Shown piece by piece: positions 36,297-45,276 of a stretch of DNA of 64,000 bases. Each line of letters begins with the position of its first letter. Position 1 is the first letter of the stretch. The stretch is from AP-15 sp963733945. GTDB lineage: Bacteria > Pseudomonadota > Alphaproteobacteria > ATCC43930 > CGMCC-115725. Below the pieces are notes generated by a model. That model was given only the letters and a program-made list of their open reading frames with translations, was not told the origin of the DNA and did no database searches. A program made the translations under genes and the position numbers. The DNA is taken from the NCBI GenBank assembly GCA_963733945.1, contig CAVTFD010000010.1, forward strand, positions 72,281 through 136,280. Reading direction: 5' to 3'.

Positions 36297-37319
36297 TCAG
36301 GTCATCGTCAGAACTATCCTGAAGCGGGCTTCGCCGGACATCATCCGCGCGTACGCCTCCGCCGCTCTTTCGAGCGGGACCGTCTCGATCATGGCGGACA
36401 CGCCACTCAGCACACTGAAACGGAGCGTTTCTTCACCGGTCGCGGGATCACCCGTCAGGGCACCTTCGAGCTTGCGGCTCCCGAATATGAGATCCATGCT
36501 CAAGACCTCAATCGGCTCCGGCCCGACGCCGAGGACGATCGAGACACCACCGGGACGCAGGCCCTTGAAGGTCTCGGCGACCGTCTTGCCGCCGGACGCC
36601 GTTATCAGAATGACTTTGGCGCCGCCGAGCGCCTGCAGAGCCTCGGCGGGGTTGGTAGCGGCGTTGTCGATGTAATGGTGGGCGCCGAGCTTCCGCGCTA
36701 ATTCCGCCTTGTCGGCACCACGGGCAATCGCCGCGACCTCGAACCCCATGTGCCGGGCATATTGCACACCCAGATGACCTAGGCCGCCTATACCAAGCAC
36801 AGCGACAAGATCACCGGCCTTCGCTGGTGCGTTTCGCAGAGCGCTGAACGTCGTGAGTCCCGCGCACAGCAGCGGCGCCGCATCGACCGATGACAGGTCG
36901 TCAGGGATCGACACGAGCCCGCTAGCCTTGGCAATCATCACTTCGGCATATCCGCCATCATGATGAATTCCGGTAAATTCCTGGTTCCGGCAGTTCACGA
37001 GATCGCCACTGCGGCAGAACTCGCAATAGCCGCAATACCCGCCGAGAAACCCGACACCCACGCGCTGACCGACCACCCAGCCCTGGACACCGGGACCAAG
37101 CGCATCGATCCGCCCGACGACCTCATGGCCTGGGACGCGGGGCCACTCGATTGAAAACAGAGCTTCCACGGTGCCGGAATCCGAGTGGCAGACCCCACAC
37201 GCCTCGACGCGGATGCGCACTTTGCCGGGTCCCGGAGTCCGCATTGTTTTTTCGGTCAGCTCCAGCCGACCTGGGCTGACCGCGTGCACCGCGCGGTAGG
37301 TCGATGCGGCTTCCATCAT
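36297..37319 (-). CDS. Zinc-dependent alcohol dehydrogenase (MDR family)
   Basis: A 340-aa medium-chain dehydrogenase. Catalytic zinc ligands are in EACGVCHSDSG and PGHEVVGRI; the structural zinc site is the four-Cys loop GGYCGYCEFCRSGDLVNC; the NAD(P)-binding Rossmann motif is VLGIGGLGHLGVQ. It opens the adh-gfa-aldh operon and is divergent from an AraC-type regulator 164 bp away. Two in-frame ATGs stand next to each other at 37319 and 37316. Confidence 0.93.
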   Translation of the reverse strand: MMEAASTYRAVHAVSPGRLELTEKTMRTPGPGKVRIRVEACGVCHSDSGTVEALFSIEWPRVPGHEVVGRIDALGPGVQGWVVGQRVGVGFLGGYCGYCEFCRSGDLVNCRNQEFTGIHHDGGYAEVMIAKASGLVSIPDDLSSVDAAPLLCAGLTTFSALRNAPAKAGDLVAVLGIGGLGHLGVQYARHMGFEVAAIARGADKAELARKLGAHHYIDNAATNPAEALQALGGAKVILITASGGKTVAETFKGLRPGGVSIVLGVGPEPIEVLSMDLIFGSRKLEGALTGDPATGEETLRFSVLSGVSAMIETVPLERAAEAYARMMSGEARFRIVLTMT

Positions 37320-37345
37320 TCACCCTCAATCCGTCGAGCAGGGTG

Positions 37346-37468
37346 TCGCTGTCCCTGACTTTTGGTAAGGTCTTCGACCGATCAGCACTTTACAATTGCC
37401 GTAAGGGTCAAGGTTTTGGCCGCGAGCGACAAAATGGCGATGCCGGACGTTTACGTCAGGGACAGCGA
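37346..37468. promoter_or_regulatory. Divergent promoter region bracketed by a perfect 14-bp inverted repeat
   Basis: TCGCTGTCCCTGAC at 37346-37359 is the exact reverse complement of GTCAGGGACAGCGA at 37455-37468. The centres are 109 bp apart, close to ten helical turns, and the sites lie between the adh start (37319) and the araC-type start (37484). This geometry suits a regulator bound at both ends with a DNA loop, as known for AraC-family proteins. The assignment to the neighbouring regulator is inferred. Confidence 0.6.
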
Positions 37469-37483
37469 GGCGGAGGGCGAGCC

Positions 37484-38602
37484 GTGGATAGAACGGGACA
37501 GGGAAACGCGACAGTTCTTCGTCAGCGTCATCAGCGGAGAACAGAAGTCGCGGGCGCCACCAACGAAATTGGGATTGTGCTCTATCCGGGCGTGCAAGCG
37601 GCCTGTGTTCACGGACTCACAGATTTGTTCGGCATCGCCGCTGGCATCGCACTTGATCAACAGCGAGATGGTCGATCCCCGCTTCGTGTTACGCATTGGC
37701 AACCAGCGCATAACCGCGATGCCAAACTTTCGTGCGTATACGACAGCGATCCGCGCGGGAGGCCACAGCCGCGGATCCTGGTCATACCGCCAACACTGAT
37801 GGACCTTCCGGATCCTGACGTTCCCACCGGCGTAGCGTCCTGGCTGCGTAGCCAACATGCTGGCGGTGCCAAATTGGTTTCTGTGTGCTCGGGCGCGTTC
37901 ATCCTCGCCGAAACGGGTCTCGTTGCCGGGCGTTCGGTTTCGACACACCGCATTTGTGCAGAGGCGCTGGCGAAGCGGTTTCCGGAAATCGCGGTCGACG
38001 CGAATCAGCGCATTATTGACCATGGCGACATCATCACGGCAGGCGGATTCCTGGCATGGGTCGATGTTGGCCTGCTTCTGGTGGATAGGATGCTTGGGGG
38101 TGCCGTCAGGGCGGAAGCGGCTCGCTTTATTCTTTCCGATCCAGCCGCGCGTGAGGCGCGCTATTTCCCCGGCTTTGCTCCTAGACAAACGCACGAAGAT
38201 GCAGCAGTGCTGAAGGCTCAGGAGTGCGTGCACATCAGGGATGGCCGAGACGTCTCTCTCGCCTCCATGGCGGCAGCGGCGGGATTGGAAAGACGAACCC
38301 TCCTCCGCCGGTTCGCGAATGCAACGGGCATGACACCCATCGAATATTGTCGAGCTGTTCGCACGGCCCGCGCACGCGAGCTCCTGGAGTTCGGGAACAC
38401 GCCTCAAAAAGAGATCGCCCAATCTCTCGGCTATAAGGATGTGGCCTCATTTGCACGTGCATTTCGCAAGGCCGTCGGCTCGTCGCCGGGAGCCTACCGC
38501 AAAAGGTTTGTCCGCAAAGGCAGCTCGCCAGCCGATTTCGCAGCGAAAGATGGCTCACGTCAAAAGACGCACCTACTCGAGGCCGGCCCTCATATTGGCT
38601 GA
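37484..38602 (+). CDS. AraC-family transcriptional regulator with DJ-1/PfpI-like domain (GlxA type)
   Basis: A 372-aa regulator with two parts. The N-terminal DJ-1/PfpI (GATase1-like) sensing domain, about residues 25-205, carries KLVSVCSGAFILAETGLVAG with the nucleophile-elbow Cys and GGFLAWVDVGLLLVDRMLG. The C-terminal AraC DNA-binding domain (about 255-345) has two helix-turn-helix units (SLASMAAAAGLERRTLLRRF and QKEIAQSLGYKDVASFARAF). GTG 37484 is preceded by GGCGGAGGG and begins just before the first domain. It faces the adh-gfa-aldh operon and is its probable regulator. Confidence 0.88.
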   Translation: MDRTGQGNATVLRQRHQRRTEVAGATNEIGIVLYPGVQAACVHGLTDLFGIAAGIALDQQRDGRSPLRVTHWQPAHNRDAKLSCVYDSDPRGRPQPRILVIPPTLMDLPDPDVPTGVASWLRSQHAGGAKLVSVCSGAFILAETGLVAGRSVSTHRICAEALAKRFPEIAVDANQRIIDHGDIITAGGFLAWVDVGLLLVDRMLGGAVRAEAARFILSDPAAREARYFPGFAPRQTHEDAAVLKAQECVHIRDGRDVSLASMAAAAGLERRTLLRRFANATGMTPIEYCRAVRTARARELLEFGNTPQKEIAQSLGYKDVASFARAFRKAVGSSPGAYRKRFVRKGSSPADFAAKDGSRQKTHLLEAGPHIG

Positions 38603-39125
38603 ACGGCGCGCCGTCCATTGGCTGCGATTTGCCACTTTTCCTGTAACTTGATGAGGGACCGGTCGGGCATCCATGCGGGTTTCTTGTCCTATCAGCCGGC
38701 ATGACAGTCTTTCTTCTGGATCGGGAGCCCTTCGGCGCCTCAAGGCGGGAACGACGAGATCTTTGAACTCGGGATGACAGTCCGAATAACCATGTAATTG
38801 CCATAATCGCATTATATGGTCTCCGCGGTACGCGTCTCCGGGAGCGGGTCGATAACCGGACTAAAGATGAGGTTTTTGCTGAAAATTCGCTGCAAAAAAC
38901 AGCGAGAACAGCGGGGGCTGGTCGCGGGGCCGGGGCGAAGGATACGGGCCGTCCCGGCGGGCTAGTGGTAAGAACCTGACGGATGGCTCCCGTCCGCGCG
39001 TACCCGACGCGAGATTGCTTCGTCGCTACGCTCCTCGCAATGACAATGACTTACGCCGTCATTGCGAGCGAAGCGAAGCAATCTCGATGCGGGTTTCCCC
39101 GGGACCAGGCGTCTGGTTTGCACCA
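38603..39125. other. Gene-free region rich in dispersed repeats
   Basis: About 520 nt between convergent genes with no coding signal. It holds REP-like words (for instance GGCATGACAG and GGGATGACAG-type ends around 38697-38780), a short A/T-rich part at 38790-38820 and the large inverted repeat listed separately at 39010-39086. Confidence 0.5.
39010..39086. repeat. Dispersed palindromic element with long arms
   Basis: CGAGATTGCTTCG...CTCGCAATGAC (39010-39044) faces its complement GTCATTGCGAGCGAAGC...CAATCTCG (39058-39086). The motif GTCATTGCGAGCGAAGCGAAGC is a widespread repeat type in alphaproteobacteria, normally in intergenic DNA between convergent genes, as here. It could fold into a long hairpin and serve as a bidirectional terminator. 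Confidence 0.75.
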
Positions 39126-39929
39126 CTAGGAGTTCGGCGTCACGTCGAGGCGGACGACGAGGCCTTCGAGCTCGGGCTTTGGCGGCGGGTAGCGGCGCAT
39201 GACCAGCGGATCATGGCCGGGGACGATGTGCTGCGGGCTCGGCGCCTGGGCGCGTAGCGCGTCATACGCGTCGAGCATGTCGCCGATGTTGAAGGCGGCG
39301 GTAAACGGGCGGCCGGTCTCCATGTTCTCGTAATAGTGGGAGACGTCGGAGGCGAGCACGACCCAGCCGCGGCTCGTATGGACGCGGACGAATTGCATGC
39401 CCGGGGTATGGCCGCCGACCGGATGCAAGGTGATCCCCGGCGCCAGCTCGACCGGCCCGTTATAGAGCTTGACCCGCCGCGCAAAGTTGAGCCGCACGAT
39501 GCCGACGACATCCTCGACCTCGAACGAGCGGGCGAGGAACGCATGGCGCATGTAATGGCCCGTGGTGTAGTGCAGCTCGGCCTCCTGCAAATGAAACTGC
39601 GCCGCCGGAAAGCGGTCAAACGTGCCGACATGGTCGTAATGCATGTGGGTCAGGATAACGTCGGCGACGTTATTGCGATCGAGGCCAACCAACGACAGCG
39701 ACTCGGCCGGACAGCGCAGATGCCGCCGGCCGCGCGCGGCGGCAACCTCGGCGGTAAACCCGGTGTCGATCACAAAGCTGCGCTGATGCCCGATCGCCGC
39801 CCAGACGAAGTAATCCATCGGCATCGGCCCGTCATGCGGGTCGCCGCCGATGAAATGGTCAGCGCGCCGCGCGTCGCGCTCAGCATAGCGGATGGCGTAA
39901 AGCTCGTATTCGGGAAGCTGGGCGTCCAT
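39126..39929 (-). CDS. Metallo-beta-lactamase-fold hydrolase (AHL-lactonase-like)
   Basis: A 267-aa MBL-fold protein with the two-metal motif LTHMHYDHVG (about residue 105), a following His in GGHTPGM and the Asp in LASDVSHYY. Length and spacing match the N-acyl-homoserine lactonase-like group, though true lactonase activity cannot be inferred. ATG 39929 is chosen because the leader upstream in the long frame lacks similarity and overlaps the divergent hotdog gene promoter. It diverges from a hotdog-fold protein gene (91-bp intergenic). Confidence 0.85.
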   Translation of the reverse strand: MDAQLPEYELYAIRYAERDARRADHFIGGDPHDGPMPMDYFVWAAIGHQRSFVIDTGFTAEVAAARGRRHLRCPAESLSLVGLDRNNVADVILTHMHYDHVGTFDRFPAAQFHLQEAELHYTTGHYMRHAFLARSFEVEDVVGIVRLNFARRVKLYNGPVELAPGITLHPVGGHTPGMQFVRVHTSRGWVVLASDVSHYYENMETGRPFTAAFNIGDMLDAYDALRAQAPSPQHIVPGHDPLVMRRYPPPKPELEGLVVRLDVTPNS

Positions 39930-40020
39930 GGCGGCCTCTGATCGTTGAAGGGATTGCGCGAGCGCCGGCGCGGTGCAAGCCTGTGATTGGCCCTTATAGC
40001 CAACACCAGGAACTCGAGCC

Positions 40021-40833
40021 ATGCCGCAATCCTCACTCGGCATCTATCATGTCGAAGCTTTCAACACCGCCAAGGAATCCGAGAACAAGATCCATGACGA
40101 CGCCGTCGCCCGCCGGTTTGGTTTCAAGGGCGGGCTGGTGCCGGGGGTCGAGGTCTACGCATACATGACCCATCTGCCGGTGGCCCGCTGGGGCCGCGCC
40201 TGGCTCGACCGCGGCACCGCCGAGTGTCGGCTGCTGAAGCCGGTCTATGACGGCGATACCGCGATCGTGACCGCGATCGAAACACCGGAGGGGCTCGACC
40301 TCCGGGTCGACAGCCACGGCGAAATATGCGCCACCGGCCGCGCGACATTGCCAACCGCGGCATCGCCCGCCCCGGCCATTTTCGCCACGGCCCCGGCGCC
40401 GTCGAACCCGCCTGAAAATCGGCCTCCGGCCGATGAAACGACGCTCACCGTCGGAACCTGGTTCGCGATCCATCCCTTTCGGGTCGGCGCCGAGGAGGCG
40501 CAACAATATCTGAGAGACGTGCGAGAAGACCTGCCGCTTTATACCGACGAGGGACTGGTCCATCCCGGGACGATCCTGCATATCGGCAATTGGGCGTTGC
40601 GCCACAACGTCGCGCTGGGGCCGTGGATGCATGTCGGCAGTCGGATCGAACATTTCGCCGCCGCGCGGATCGGTGACGAACTGTCGGCGAAGGCACTTGT
40701 CACCGGCAATTACGAGCGCAAGGGCCACCGCTTCGTCGATCTCGACGTTCTGGTCTACGCCAACTGCACCACCCCGGTCGCCCGCATCGCCCACCTCTCG
40801 ATCTACCGGCCCCGCCAGCTCGCTGCCGCTTAG
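40021..40833 (+). CDS. Hotdog-fold (MaoC-like) protein
   Basis: A 270-aa protein whose first half carries KIHDDAVARRFGFKGGLVPGVEVYAYM, the hydratase/thioesterase hotdog signature with the (G)LVPG turn. The second half (LHIGNWALRHNVALGPWMHVGSRIEH onwards) looks like a second hotdog unit, joined by a Pro/Ala-rich linker around residues 115-145. Double-hotdog proteins usually hydrate enoyl-CoA or act as thioesterases. Its partner and substrate are unknown; the divergent hydrolase gene is the only hint. Confidence 0.7.
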   Translation: MPQSSLGIYHVEAFNTAKESENKIHDDAVARRFGFKGGLVPGVEVYAYMTHLPVARWGRAWLDRGTAECRLLKPVYDGDTAIVTAIETPEGLDLRVDSHGEICATGRATLPTAASPAPAIFATAPAPSNPPENRPPADETTLTVGTWFAIHPFRVGAEEAQQYLRDVREDLPLYTDEGLVHPGTILHIGNWALRHNVALGPWMHVGSRIEHFAAARIGDELSAKALVTGNYERKGHRFVDLDVLVYANCTTPVARIAHLSIYRPRQLAAA

Positions 40834-40857
40834 ATTGATGAGAACAGCTCGCCAGAC

Positions 40858-41367
40858 TCAACTTGACGGTGGCGGCGCGGGGGCGGCGATTTCGCGGGTC
40901 TCGGCTTGCGGCGGGTCGCCAAAGCGCAGCCGGATGCGGTATTTCTGCCAGTCGCGGCGATAGGCGACCGGGTCGGGCAGGGGGATCGAGGCGGTCGAGG
41001 CCACGGCGAGCAATTGCGTTTGCGTCTGCGGCGCTGCCCCGACGACCCCGGGAGACAGCGCGTTCGACCCGATGCTGCTGACACCGAACTGGGTGCCGGA
41101 ATAAGGGCCGGTCGGGAATTGCTGGGAAAAGCTCTGCGTCGGCGCCGGGTTCGCCGTGACCGAGGACGCTGCGGTGGCATGCCCGTCGGGGGCAATCAGT
41201 TCGGCCTGCCGCAGCGGCAGCCGGTCGACCGCGTCAACGGCGATGACATTGACGAGGCCACCCGTCGGAAAGCTGGCGCGCACCGGGTTGGCCGGGACCG
41301 GTCCCGAACCGGCGCCGCTGCAGTCGGCGAGCAACAGGATTATCGCAAGACAGGTGGCCAGGCGCAT
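40858..41367 (-). CDS. Putative lipoprotein of unknown function
   Basis: A 169-aa protein beginning MRLATCLAIILLLADCSG, a signal peptide with a lipobox Cys at residue 16. The body has low-complexity Ser/Thr/Pro/Gly stretches and a C-terminal segment (DPVAYRRDWQKYRIRLRFG) followed by a Pro/Ala tail. No family recognised. It is convergent with the hotdog gene and its promoter region is shared with the MetX-like gene. Confidence 0.65.
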   Translation of the reverse strand: MRLATCLAIILLLADCSGAGSGPVPANPVRASFPTGGLVNVIAVDAVDRLPLRQAELIAPDGHATAASSVTANPAPTQSFSQQFPTGPYSGTQFGVSSIGSNALSPGVVGAAPQTQTQLLAVASTASIPLPDPVAYRRDWQKYRIRLRFGDPPQAETREIAAPAPPPSS

Positions 41368-41481
41368 AACCCTATCGCCTTAATACAAACCGCGCTGCCC
41401 CGAAAGAACGATGCCGGGCAGTGATGACATCGCCCTGAACGCCATGGCACAATTACGCGTCGATCAGAGGAGGACAGGGCC

Positions 41482-42561
41482 ATGTCCGTCGCTTTTGCCG
41501 CGGGTATCACCGATCTTGGAACCGTCGAGGACCGCAATTTTCCGATCCGAGACTTCCGCCTGCAAAACGGCGCCGTCATGCCCGAGGCCAAGATCGCCTA
41601 CGAGACCTATGGCCGCTTGGCGCGCGACGGCAGAAACGCGGTGCTGATCACCCATGGCTACACCAGCAGCCACCACGCCGCCGGGCGCAACCCGGCGAAC
41701 GGCAATCAGCCGGGCTGGTGGGATGGCCTAATCGGGCCGGGTAAGGCGATCGACACCGACAAGCTCTTTGTCGTCGCCTCGAACATGCTGGGCTCCTCGT
41801 TTGGCTCGACCAACGGCGCCAGCCTCGATCCGCGCACCGGCAAGCCCTATGGCCCGGATTTCCCGGCGATTACGGTGCGCGACATCGTCGCTGCGCAAAA
41901 AGCATTGCTTGATATGCTCGGCGTGCGCCACCTCGCCGCTGTGGCCGGCCCATCCTACGGCGGCTATCAGGCGTTCCAATGGGCGGTGGCTTATCCCGAG
42001 ATGATGGACGCGGTCGTGGCGGTGGTGACGGCGCCCAAATCGCAAAATGCCGAAAAGAGCCTGGCCGAGCTTCAGGCGCGACTCGCGACCTATCCGGAAT
42101 GGAACGGCGGCAATTATTACGGACGCGGCAAGGCCGGGATCGTGCTGACGCAACTGCGCTTCGAGACCTTGATGCGCTACGGCTATGACCAGCAACTCGC
42201 CGGCCGTTATCCAGATAGGGCTGAGCGCGAGCGGGCGATCCGCCAGCTCGCCGCCGACTGGGCGCGGCAGTGGGACGCGAACTCGCTGGTCATCCTGCGG
42301 CGTGCGACGATCGGCTTCGACACGGTCAAGGACTTCGCCCAAATTCGGGCTAAGGTTCTCTATGTGCTGTGCCGCAGCGACGTGATGTTTCCGCCGACGC
42401 TCGCGCCCGGGGTCATGAACGATCTTGCCGCCGCCGGGGTCGAGGCGCGCTATTTCGAGATCGACAGCGATCTCGGCCATTCGGCGAGCGGCCCCGAGCA
42501 CGCCAAGTGGTCGCCGACGCTGCGCGAATTCCTCGCACCGGTCATCGCCGCGCTCGGATAG
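41482..42561 (+). CDS. Alpha/beta-hydrolase of the homoserine O-acetyltransferase (MetX)-like family
   Basis: A 359-aa alpha/beta-hydrolase: FRLQNGAVMPEAKIAYETYG, VLITHGYTSSHH (oxyanion loop), VVASNMLGSSFGSTNGA, the nucleophile elbow AVAGPSYGGYQAF, and the catalytic His region SDLGHSASGPEH. This pattern matches MetX and its many paralogues, which are acyltransferases or hydrolases; genuine homoserine acetylation is not proven because several MetX-specific residues cannot be confirmed by eye. A perfect ribosome site (AGGAGGACAG) precedes ATG 41482. Confidence 0.8.
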   Translation: MSVAFAAGITDLGTVEDRNFPIRDFRLQNGAVMPEAKIAYETYGRLARDGRNAVLITHGYTSSHHAAGRNPANGNQPGWWDGLIGPGKAIDTDKLFVVASNMLGSSFGSTNGASLDPRTGKPYGPDFPAITVRDIVAAQKALLDMLGVRHLAAVAGPSYGGYQAFQWAVAYPEMMDAVVAVVTAPKSQNAEKSLAELQARLATYPEWNGGNYYGRGKAGIVLTQLRFETLMRYGYDQQLAGRYPDRAERERAIRQLAADWARQWDANSLVILRRATIGFDTVKDFAQIRAKVLYVLCRSDVMFPPTLAPGVMNDLAAAGVEARYFEIDSDLGHSASGPEHAKWSPTLREFLAPVIAALG

Positions 42562-42573
42562 CGCGGACTTTAG

Positions 42574-43005
42574 TCACCGCGGCGGCAGGCGCAGGCGGGG
42601 GATCTCGATCGCCGGGCAGCGGTTCATCACGACCTTGACGCCGCGGGCTTCGGCGCGAGAGGCCGCGGCATCATCGCGGACGTCGAGCTGCAACCAGACG
42701 AATTTGGCGCCGATCGCTATCGCCTCGTCGACCGCTGCACCCGCCAGCTCGCTGCGGCGGAATATGTCGACCATGTCGATCGGTTCCGAGACATCGGCGA
42801 GCGAGGCGTAACAGGTTTCGCCGAGGATCATGTCGCCCGCGGCATTGGGGTTGACCGGGATCGCGCGATAGCCGCGCCGTTGCAGATAGGCCATGACCCG
42901 GTGGCTCGGCCGCTCGCGCCGCGGGCTGGCGCCGACAATGGCGATTGTCTTGGTGTCGGTCAGGATCTCGCGCAGATAGGCGTCGGAATAGCTTTCGTGG
43001 TTCAT
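42574..43005 (-). CDS. CoA-binding domain protein (YccU type)
   Basis: A 143-aa Rossmann-like CoA-binding protein: TKTIAIVGASPRRERPSHRVM, YRAIPVNPNAAGDMILGE, and VWLQLDVRDDAAASRAEARG with VVMNRCPAIEIPRL at the end are typical of the short CoA-binding family. It lacks catalytic domains; known relatives bind CoA thioesters in the cytosol. ATG 43005 lies only 7 nt behind the stop of the enoyl-CoA hydratase gene, so the two form an operon, supporting acyl-CoA metabolism. Confidence 0.9.
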   Translation of the reverse strand: MNHESYSDAYLREILTDTKTIAIVGASPRRERPSHRVMAYLQRRGYRAIPVNPNAAGDMILGETCYASLADVSEPIDMVDIFRRSELAGAAVDEAIAIGAKFVWLQLDVRDDAAASRAEARGVKVVMNRCPAIEIPRLRLPPR

Positions 43006-43012
43006 CGCGCCC

Positions 43013-43828
43013 TCAGCGGTCCTGCCAGACCGGCGGGCGTTTGGCGAGGAAGGCGTCGATGCCCTCGCCGGCATCGGCTGCCAGCATGTTCGTGGTCATG
43101 ACTTCGGCGGCGTAGCAGTAGGCGGTGGCGAGATCCAACTCGGCTTGGCGGTAAAACGCCTCCTTGCCGATCGCAACGGTAAAAGCCGATTTGCCGGCAA
43201 TCTCGCGCGCGAGGGTATCGACCGCCGCACGCAGCCCGGCGCTCGGGACGACACGATTGACGAGCCCGATCTCGCAGGCCCGCGCGGCGCTGATCAGTTC
43301 GCCGGTCAGCAGCATCTCCATCGCCGCCTTGCGCCCGACGGCGCGGGACAACGCCACCATCGGGGTCGAGCAGAACAATCCGATATTGACTCCTGGGGTC
43401 GCAAAATGCGCATCCTCGGCAGCGACCGCCAGATCGCAGCTGGCGACCAGCTGGCAGCCGGCCGCCGTCGCCACCCCGTGCACCTCCGCGATAACCGGCT
43501 TTAGCAAGCGGACGATCGTCAACATCAGCTCGCTGCATTGGGCGAAGAGCCGCTCATAGGTTTCGCGCCGGCGGTCCTCGCGGATCTCGCGCAGATCATG
43601 CCCGGCGCAGAATGCCGGGCCGGCGCCGGCGATGACGATGACCCGGGCTTCCGTGTCCTTCGCGGCGCGGCCGAGAGCGTCGATCAGCGCGTCCATCAGC
43701 GCCACCGACAGCGCGTTACGCGCCTGCGGCCGGTTCAGTGTCAGACGCAGCACTCCGTGCTCGCGCGCTTCGAGCAGAACCGGCGCATTCTCGCTAGTCT
43801 TGGGCATCGCCGCCATCGCCGCCTTCAT
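43013..43828 (-). CDS. Enoyl-CoA hydratase/isomerase family protein
   Basis: A crotonase-fold enzyme of about 271 aa (from ATG 43828; ATG 43816 and 43807 are also in frame and the former has a better-placed AAGG). It shows GVLRLTLNRPQARNALS, the oxyanion-hole loop AGAGPAFCAGHDL and GVATAAGCQLVASCDLAVAAE with the second backbone-NH site, then VNIGLFCSTPMVALSRAVGRKAAM. It hydrates or isomerises an enoyl-CoA; the specific substrate is unknown. The start faces a Rieske oxygenase gene only tens of bases away. Confidence 0.88.
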   Translation of the reverse strand: MKAAMAAMPKTSENAPVLLEAREHGVLRLTLNRPQARNALSVALMDALIDALGRAAKDTEARVIVIAGAGPAFCAGHDLREIREDRRRETYERLFAQCSELMLTIVRLLKPVIAEVHGVATAAGCQLVASCDLAVAAEDAHFATPGVNIGLFCSTPMVALSRAVGRKAAMEMLLTGELISAARACEIGLVNRVVPSAGLRAAVDTLAREIAGKSAFTVAIGKEAFYRQAELDLATAYCYAAEVMTTNMLAADAGEGIDAFLAKRPPVWQDR

Positions 43829-43866
43829 CCTTGCTTGCTCGGCGTGAAAACGCGACTCTCGCGCCG

Positions 43867-44940
43867 GTGGGGTTCCGGCAGCAACAGATATCTTCGGGCG
43901 AAGGGGTAGCGGACAGCGCCGCGCCGTTGCGTGAGGCGTGGTACTACGCGGTTGCCGGTCGGCAGCTGAAACCGCGGACGACGCGGGCGAAGGTGATGCT
44001 GGGCGAGCCGGTGCTGATCGGCCGCGACGCAACCGGCGCGCCGTTCGCATTGCGCGATCTGTGCCCGCATCGCGGCATGCGGCTCAGCGCCGGCAATTTC
44101 GATGGGCGTGAAGTCGAGTGCTGCTATCACGGCTGGCGCTTCGACACCGGCGGCCAATGCACCGCGATCCCTGCATTAGTGCCGGGCCAGACCTTTGCCC
44201 CGAGCCGCGTGCATGTCCGAAGCTACCCGGTGCGCGAGGTGCAGGGCAACATCTGGGTATTCTTTGGCGAAGACCCGGCCGCAGCGCCGGAAATTCCTGA
44301 TATCGACGGGTTCGGGGACGCAATCCCGCGGCTGGTCGAGACGGTCAGTTTTGCCGCTTCGATCGACCATGCGGTCGTCGGGCTGATGGATCCGGCGCAT
44401 GGGCCGTTCGTGCATCGCGCCTGGTGGTGGCGCTCGCGCCACTCGATCCAGGCCAAGACCAAGGCCTTTGCCCCCTCGCCCTGGGGGTTCACGATGAGCC
44501 GCCACGCGCCCTCGATCAATTCACGCGCTTACCGGCTGCTGGGTGGCGCACCGGAAACCGAGATCGTCTTCCGCCTGCCGAGCGTCAGGGTCGAGCACAT
44601 CCGCGCCGGCCGCCATTTGGTCTGCAACTTGACCGCGATCACCCCGATCGACGACGGTACCACCGAAATCAATCACTGCATCTATTGGACGTCGTCGTGG
44701 CTCAGTGTGCTGAAGCCGCTGCTGCGCCCGTATGTGCGGGCGTTTCTGCAGCAGGATCGCGCCATCATGGAGCGGCAACAGCAGGGGCTGCGGTTCGAGC
44801 CGCCCTTGATGCTGATCGACGACGCCGACACCCAGGCGAAATGGTACTACCGCCTCAAGCGCGAATACCGCCGCGCCCGCGCCGAAGGCCGCCCGTTCGA
44901 GAACCCGATCAAGCCCCGCGTCCTGGAGTGGCGCAGTTAG
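43867..44940 (+). CDS. Rieske non-heme iron oxygenase, alpha-subunit type
   Basis: A 357-aa oxygenase. The Rieske [2Fe-2S] ligands are in DLCPHRGMRL and VECCYHGWRFD (two Cys, two His); the mononuclear iron site is DPAHGPFVH (His-x4-His plus Asp). Such proteins hydroxylate or demethylate aromatic acids, sterols or quaternary amines and need a reductase; none is encoded nearby. No ATG exists at the front: GTG 43867 is chosen, TTG 43831 is the longest option. It diverges from the enoyl-CoA hydratase operon. Confidence 0.88.
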   Translation: MGFRQQQISSGEGVADSAAPLREAWYYAVAGRQLKPRTTRAKVMLGEPVLIGRDATGAPFALRDLCPHRGMRLSAGNFDGREVECCYHGWRFDTGGQCTAIPALVPGQTFAPSRVHVRSYPVREVQGNIWVFFGEDPAAAPEIPDIDGFGDAIPRLVETVSFAASIDHAVVGLMDPAHGPFVHRAWWWRSRHSIQAKTKAFAPSPWGFTMSRHAPSINSRAYRLLGGAPETEIVFRLPSVRVEHIRAGRHLVCNLTAITPIDDGTTEINHCIYWTSSWLSVLKPLLRPYVRAFLQQDRAIMERQQQGLRFEPPLMLIDDADTQAKWYYRLKREYRRARAEGRPFENPIKPRVLEWRS

Positions 44941-45276
44941 CCAAAGAGCCTGGCCCCAAGAAAAGTCGGAAGAGCAAAACGTTGCCCGTCATCCCCGCGA
45001 GAGGCAACCATTACTTTTCGTCGCCGAGGGATGAAAAGAAATGAACCGTCTCGACCGATGCAGGCGCCAATTCCCACGAACCGGAAAGAGATTCACCGTA
45101 ACCTGGAAATAGTCGGGAACGGAAGACTGTGGGTGCATTCTCGATCAACGGCTCCGTTTCTGGTCTGTTCGGACCTAACTGACCCCAGTAGGGCACGGGC
45201 GGTCCGCCATCTCACCGAGAAGCCTTGCCAGGGATTTCCAGCTCCCTCGCGAAAACTAAACCAAACGCCCACCGTC
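44941..45276. other. Non-coding stretch before an SDR remnant
   Basis: About 340 nt without a convincing gene. Around 44988-45045 there is a CGTCATCCCCGCGAG-like word, typical of dispersed repeats in this genome. The remainder may be eroded DNA joined to the remnant that follows. Confidence 0.35.
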
